From Bolinopsis microptera (Eukaryota > Ctenophora > Tentaculata > Lobata > Bolinopsidae), in NCBI RefSeq assembly GCF_026151205.1, contig NC_087080.1, forward strand, positions 14,517,337 through 14,581,336: a stretch of 64,000 nt of DNA, in the 5' to 3' direction. Below the pieces are notes generated by a model that did not search any database, had not been told where the DNA came from, and saw nothing but the letters and a program-made list of their open reading frames with translations. This document shows, in pieces, positions 59,301-64,000 of the stretch (positions are counted from its first letter, which is position 1; the number at the start of each line of letters is the position of its first letter). Made by a program: the position numbers and the translations under genes.

Positions 59301-62300
59301 TACTCACCACGTTATCAGATAAGATAAGAGTACTCACCACGTTATCAGATAAGATAAGAGTACTCACCACGTTATCAGATAAGATAAGAGTACTCACCAC
59401 GTTATCAGATAAGATAAGAGTACTCACCACGTTATCAGATAAGATAAGAGTACTCACCACGTTATCAGATAAGATAAGAGTACTCACCACGTTATCAGAT
59501 AAGATAAGAGTCTGCAGCTGAGGGAACGGTTGCTGAAGCGGCATGGGCGCAGTCTGGTACATTGTCTCTGCTGTTGACTTACCCTCGCTAATCTGGGGGA
59601 GCTGGTAATGTGAACGTTAGTACTGTGTAAAGGAGTTAGTACTGTGTAAAGGAGTTAGTACTGTGTAAAGGATTTTTAGGGCCGAGGGAAGATTCTGACT
59701 GTAAGGTTCCGGGCGGACTGCTGAGCTTTTTGTGGCTACGTTTATAAAGTTATAACGAGAGGCTCTTCGTGGATTATAATTATATAATGACAGACAGATA
59801 TATGCACAAAAGGTTGATGATATAATGATATACTTATTTCAAACAAGTGGAACACTTGATTATTTTAATATAACGAAGAATTAGGTCTAGAAGCTCATGA
59901 CAATTATTTTATTTATATAACCTTAATTTAAAACAAAAAGTTAATTAACAGACCAGATAGGCGTCGACATTGAGTTTGTTTTTTCTGATGGCATCAGGAC
60001 TATCGGACTTGTTCATGTCCCGTTCCATCATTCCACTCTTAACACTTCCTCCCGGAAATGCGCTGAATATTTAATTAGATCTTATTATTATTCGACATGA
60101 ATTGTTTTTGAACGAATATTTTGTGGTTGTGTTGATTTATTAATACAGCTGGTTGGTCCCGAAATGTTACGGAAGCCTGAGCATCAATATATGATCGAAC
60201 TCTGAATATCATAGTATCGGTTAATAATGGCCAACTCTCTGTAACTAAATATTCAATTATAAAATATTCAACAAAGATGTTTCCCCACCTGCTACTCCCC
60301 ACATGAACTATTTGTTCTCGACTCAGGGAGGCCGGGGAGTCTCCCCTGGACACCCCTGTCTCAATGTCCTCCTCTTCTGGACGTGAGATTGGTTTCTTAT
60401 CTCGGATTGTTGGGGTTTCGTCCTCAAGATCTGGGGTACTGATCTCTGATTCGGGGGTATCGTCTTCCAGCACATCAGGCGAGTCCTCCTGCAGAAAGAA
60501 ATAATTATAATAATAATTTAAAAGTTTAAACTGGCTTTAAATTTTATTGTCTCTTTTAATAGTTTTGATAATTTGTTTTCTTTTTCAAGAAACTTGGGAT
60601 AACGGTAAAATACTTATAATCGCACTTTTTTCGGCCAAGTTTTCAAATCAACAATTTTACTTACACTATTGTCGTCTTTTCCAGGTAAAACATCGATCAG
60701 CTTTTTGGGTGTCTTGGTTTGGATTGGAGTTATTTTGCTTTTCGTCAAACCAAACTCCGAGTTTGAAATTTCTTGCTTCATTTTCTGACGGGGTTACTAC
60801 ATCATCAAAAGATCAACTAATAGAAACAAAGGGCGTTTCAAAAGTCTTGAACAATTTATTTACTGAATAAATTTGTATCCATTTGTCCAAACTTGATTGT
60901 GTTATTAATTGGTATTTTTAAGGTTTAATGGCAACTTCTAAATTTTATTTAAGTATTACGATATGCAAATATCACCTGTTAATTAATCACCTGTTGATTA
61001 ATCACCTGTTAATTAATCACCTGTTAATTAATCACCTGTTAATTAATCACCTGTTGATTAATCACCTATTAATTAATCACCTGTTAATTAATCACCTGTT
61101 AATTAATTACCTGTTAATTAATCACCTGTTAATTAATCACCTGAGAGTTAGCGGAGGATCTCTGAGACTTGGTCCGAGTAGACTTTGCGGACTTGTTCTG
61201 TGCTTTAAAGTCCTCGACATGAGCTATTGCAGAACCCAACACCCGTAAATGAGGTATGTAGTAGATGTGATTCTTAGCAAGGTTCAAGTACTTCAACCTT
61301 AAAACGTGTATTTTAGGGCTCATGTCTCATTGATAAAGTGATAAGTATTTAATTGTACTACCAACCAATCTCTAGTATTTCTCATCATGTTTTCAGAGTT
61401 AAACTGATGTGATTCAATATTAATTCGTTCGGGATCTTAATGATACCCACTCGTCAATTTCAAGCTGAAGGTCGAAGAAATAAAGATAAAATGTCCAGGC
61501 TTACTTTTTGAGAGCCCCCAGAGTGGCGAAGGTAGAGAGGTCACAGAGATGATTGTTGTCTAAATACAATTCCTCCAGGTTGGCAAACCTCTGGTAAATC
61601 TGCTTCTCATTATCAACTGAAATAGAGGGAGAGGTTAATTTAGAGTTAAGGGGGGCTCACTATGATTTGTTTTCGAGATAGCACTTCGTGGACAATTTCG
61701 AGATTTTGAGATATGTTGTAGAGCTCAATCTAAATATTCGAATGCTTTTGTCCCCACCGAAAAAAAAGTTTCCCATCTGTAGATATCGCGCGTCAAATTT
61801 TGAGGTTTACCTATTGTAAACCTATTGTAAATGAAAACTTCAACTGCAATTTTGTTTAAAATCTATCTTCTTTTACAGTTTACGACATGGGATCTTGGCA
61901 ACAGTGTTTGTCAAGGTCTTTTCCAATAGTATAATGTGCCGATTTTTGATTTTTTGTGGGGTGGTGTGCGAGCGTCAGGTAGTACGTGGTCTGCCAACTG
62001 GCAAAAAATATTTTTTCGACCTCGGACCCCCCCCCCCCCCTGTGACCTTAACTGTGTGTTAACAGTGCGTTATGTGTCCGTCTACGTATAACCGAATTGC
62101 CCTAACTTAGCTAGGCTGTTATTGGAAAATATTGAGTGTCTTCTATTATTTACTCTTACCTAAAACATTCTCTCATTCGCAACAAATACTTTAGCACATA
62201 CCAAAGTTCCCAACCTTTGTAGTTGTACAACTCAAAGCATATTATAGACATCATTGCGAATTAACTCATCCAAGGAAACTATGAAAGCTGACAATCAACT

Positions 62301-64000
62301 GTAATGTCTTCCGAGTGTCAAATGTCTAGAGCTGTGAGCACTGATCAGACTGAGTCTGATACATTGTTCTTTTTGTTCTAAAACACAAAGATACAAATTT
62401 AATACTCGACTTAGTGACTCGGCTGATAATGAAGCAGTTGAGGTTGCTTGTGTTTGTCGTACGCTCTTTTCAGAATGGCCACTGTCAAGAACAAATGGGA
62501 CGACAAAACTTACAATCAGCCCAAATATAAATATAGGGTCTTCAATTTAATTATAACTCTAAAATTAAAATTAAATCAAAGTCTATAACAGAACATTAAA
62601 TACCTGCTGGGTATGCCATGTTTGACGGTAGAGTTTTAATCTCGTTAGCTGTTAATACCAGAACTCTCAGTCTCTCAATGAGCCCTATGTTCAGTATTCC
62701 ACTATGTGATATCTGAAGAGTTTAGTGAGGTTACTACCATTCAGACGTTTTGGTTATATTCACAAAACTGAATTGCACTGCTCACAAAAGTTGAGAGGAC
62801 ATTAGAGTTACAAGAGTTACAATAGTTACAAGAGTTACAAGAGTTACAAGAGTTACACATTAATAAGATTTAGTATTTATTGTAAACTCTCCCCCAATAA
62901 CCTGATTGTAAGACAGATCCAAAGTGTCGAGATGTAGGAAGTGGTTCGGTGACAGTTTAACTTTACTCAAACTGTTAAACTGGAACTGAATCTCCCGAAC
63001 CATGGGAAACGAGGAGAGACACTGAAAATAATGTTATTATCAGTAGTAATTTAGTAGAAGTTATCATAATATTTTTTTTTTTTTAATAAAAAAAAATCAT
63101 AATATTTCAATACGTACTATCATGACACTATTTGCCATCAATCAATTCGACGGTTCTGAAAAGATGACAAATGATAACCGGAAAATAAAAACTAAAAAGT
63201 CAGATCTTAATTGATTATTATTGTGAGTTATACCTCCAACTTCAAATTGTTTTCGGCTGCGTTGATGTGGAACAAGTTGATGAATAAGTCAAAATCATCT
63301 TCCTTAGCCGCATTCAAACCTGTAAGAAGAATGTTCAATGTTTTATAGGACTAGAAGTATTATATTTTTGTTCTTAAATTGCTTAGAATTGTATGCAGTG
63401 AAGCATGATATACAAGAAGTGAAACAGCGATGCAATATCAGATTCGGTAAACAACTAAAACCAATGAAGGTGCCAAGCTTGATTGTTACTTCCACAATAT
63501 CTGAGCTTCTAGACTCTTCCAAATCCATCGCTCATAATAATCAAACCGAACAGTACCTTGGTTGGAGATATCTATACTACAGATATCTTGTGGGTCGTCT
63601 AACTTAGCACAGTTCAGTAGGTAGTACCCGTCCAATATCTTCTCCCCTAACTGTTTCTCAGCCTCCTGTGACTCCTTGCATTATTTTATCAGTTCCCCGA
63701 TTAATAACAATAGTTTTGGTATTATTAAACACGGACGAGACATCAACAGAAACGTTCATATTCCGTAAAACTCGGAACAGTTTCAGTCCCTAAACATAAT
63801 AATTTCTCCGTGATGCACGAACAAGGTATTACCAACCTGTTGCCTATGCTGGATGTAGTCCTGGTCGTAGAGGAGGAAGCTGTGATACCTCCGGTGTTGG
63901 GCTTCCTGGTGCTCTACCAGCCATGCTCCACCTGGGATAGAGAGTTTCAACTAAACTATATGTTCTCTCTCAGTTACCTTCTTGACTACAGAGGTTATTT
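56310..64000 (-). CDS. XRRA1: X-ray radiation resistance-associated protein 1-like, leucine-rich repeat protein (5' partial)
   Basis: Nineteen exons, all phase-consistent: >64000-63978, 63931-63837, 63674-63557, 63319-63234, 63021-62902, 62712-62604, 61616-61505, 61297-61141, 60784-60665, 60488-60289, 60062-59954, 59601-59488, 58560-58251, 58059-57929, 57782-57720, 57610-57494, 57307-57140, 57006-56854, 56417-56310; about 804 codons here (human about 790). The order matches XRRA1: GAWLVEH; ILDGYYLLN...DDPQDI; FINLFHINAAENNLKLE; LRRs such as LDTLDLSYNQ, LRVLVLTANEIKTLP, LEELYLDNNHL, LKYLNLAKNHIYYIP; an acidic Ser/Thr linker; FPQLQTLILSDN; EEEGVLACALWPKL...LHNNP. The molecular role of XRRA1 is poorly known. 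Exons 8 and 12 end in tandem-repeated splice donors. The initiator exon lies beyond the window. Confidence 0.92.
59121..59510. repeat. 30-bp tandem array, 13 copies, spanning the XRRA1 exon 12 donor
   Basis: On the minus strand each unit encodes LILSDNVVST and contains GTG|GTGAGTAC, a strong 5' splice site. The copy nearest the exon body is the normal exon end. Units are essentially identical except the last (59121), whose donor is GTGCGT. The frame stays open through all copies and a little beyond. Confidence 0.97.
59616..59673. repeat. 19-bp tandem repeat (x3) upstream of the XRRA1 exon 12 acceptor
   Basis: Minus-strand unit TCCTTTACACAGTACTAAC contains an acceptor-like TTTACACAG and the branch-point-like TACTAAC. 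The array ends about 15 nt before the exon 12 acceptor. Confidence 0.9.
60971..61143. repeat. 15-bp tandem array, about 11 copies, at the XRRA1 exon 8 donor
   Basis: On the minus strand exon 8 ends TCTCAG|GTGATTAATTAA, and the unit CAGGTGATTAATTAA is then repeated through the start of intron 8 with a few G/A variants. Each unit repeats the CAG|GTGATT context but brings an in-frame stop. Confidence 0.95.
62803..62857. repeat. 9-bp tandem repeat in XRRA1 intron 5
   Basis: Six copies of AGAGTTACA with one variant. Confidence 0.9.

Noticed and set aside
59121-59510. CRISPR array because of 30-bp regular repeats
   Set aside because: Units are contiguous with no spacers and lie over an exon boundary of a eukaryotic gene.
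60928-61248. Plus-strand ORF with LLINH repeats
   Set aside because: Product of the 15-bp array antisense to XRRA1 exon 8 and intron 8.

Overview
This is an AT-rich piece of an animal nuclear genome. Genes are split by many short GT-AG introns, the orthologues are animal ones (UBA5, XRRA1, an SLC38A10-type transporter, two-pore-domain K+ channels, a DXO-like protein), and the spaces are full of small terminal-inverted-repeat (TIR) elements and minisatellites. An invertebrate is likely; I cannot place the phylum from sequence alone. Exon models below were built by hand. For the four K2P genes, the SLC38 gene, UBA5 and XRRA1, every junction is phase-consistent.

Layout. 0-3 kb: a 510-bp long-TIR element, then a truncated duplicate of the SLC38 gene's 3' end with a palindromic MITE. 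3.1-5.3 kb: a one-exon NERD + helicase gene (minus). 5.3-8.9 kb: MITEs and dispersed repeats, one with degenerate TTAGGG-like stretches, and no gene seen. 8.9-10.3 kb: a 12-bp minisatellite. 10.3-12.95 kb: an unrecognised coiled-coil gene (minus) with a mariner-like element in one intron. 13.2-15.3 kb: duplicated repeats. 15.5-21.8 kb: SLC38A10-like transporter (minus, 8 coding exons). 21.8-25.8 kb: spacer. 25.8-42.4 kb: four tandem K2P channel genes (plus) with internal exons of identical size, and a transposon between copies 2 and 3. 42.4-47.4 kb: repeats and two doubtful exons. 47.5-55.2 kb: UBA5 (plus, 12 exons), whose intron 2 holds an antisense, intronless DXO-like gene and whose intron 5 holds a 1.94-kb fold-back transposon with a perfect 8-bp target duplication. 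56.3-64 kb: XRRA1 (minus, 19 exons seen, 5' end outside the window), convergent with UBA5.

The most unusual pattern is tandem amplification centred on splice sites. XRRA1 exon 12 is followed by 13 copies of a 30-bp unit that each carry the exon end plus a 5' splice site and stay in frame, and is preceded by three copies of a 19-bp unit carrying an acceptor-like sequence and a TACTAAC branch-point-like sequence. XRRA1 exon 8 is followed by about eleven 15-bp copies of its CAG|GTGATT donor. UBA5 exon 4 has a perfect 47-bp duplication over its donor. K2P copy A has decayed copies of its exon 2 end and donor in intron 2, one of which forms a 22-nt potential poison exon. Such arrays could generate length-variable proteins or tune splicing.
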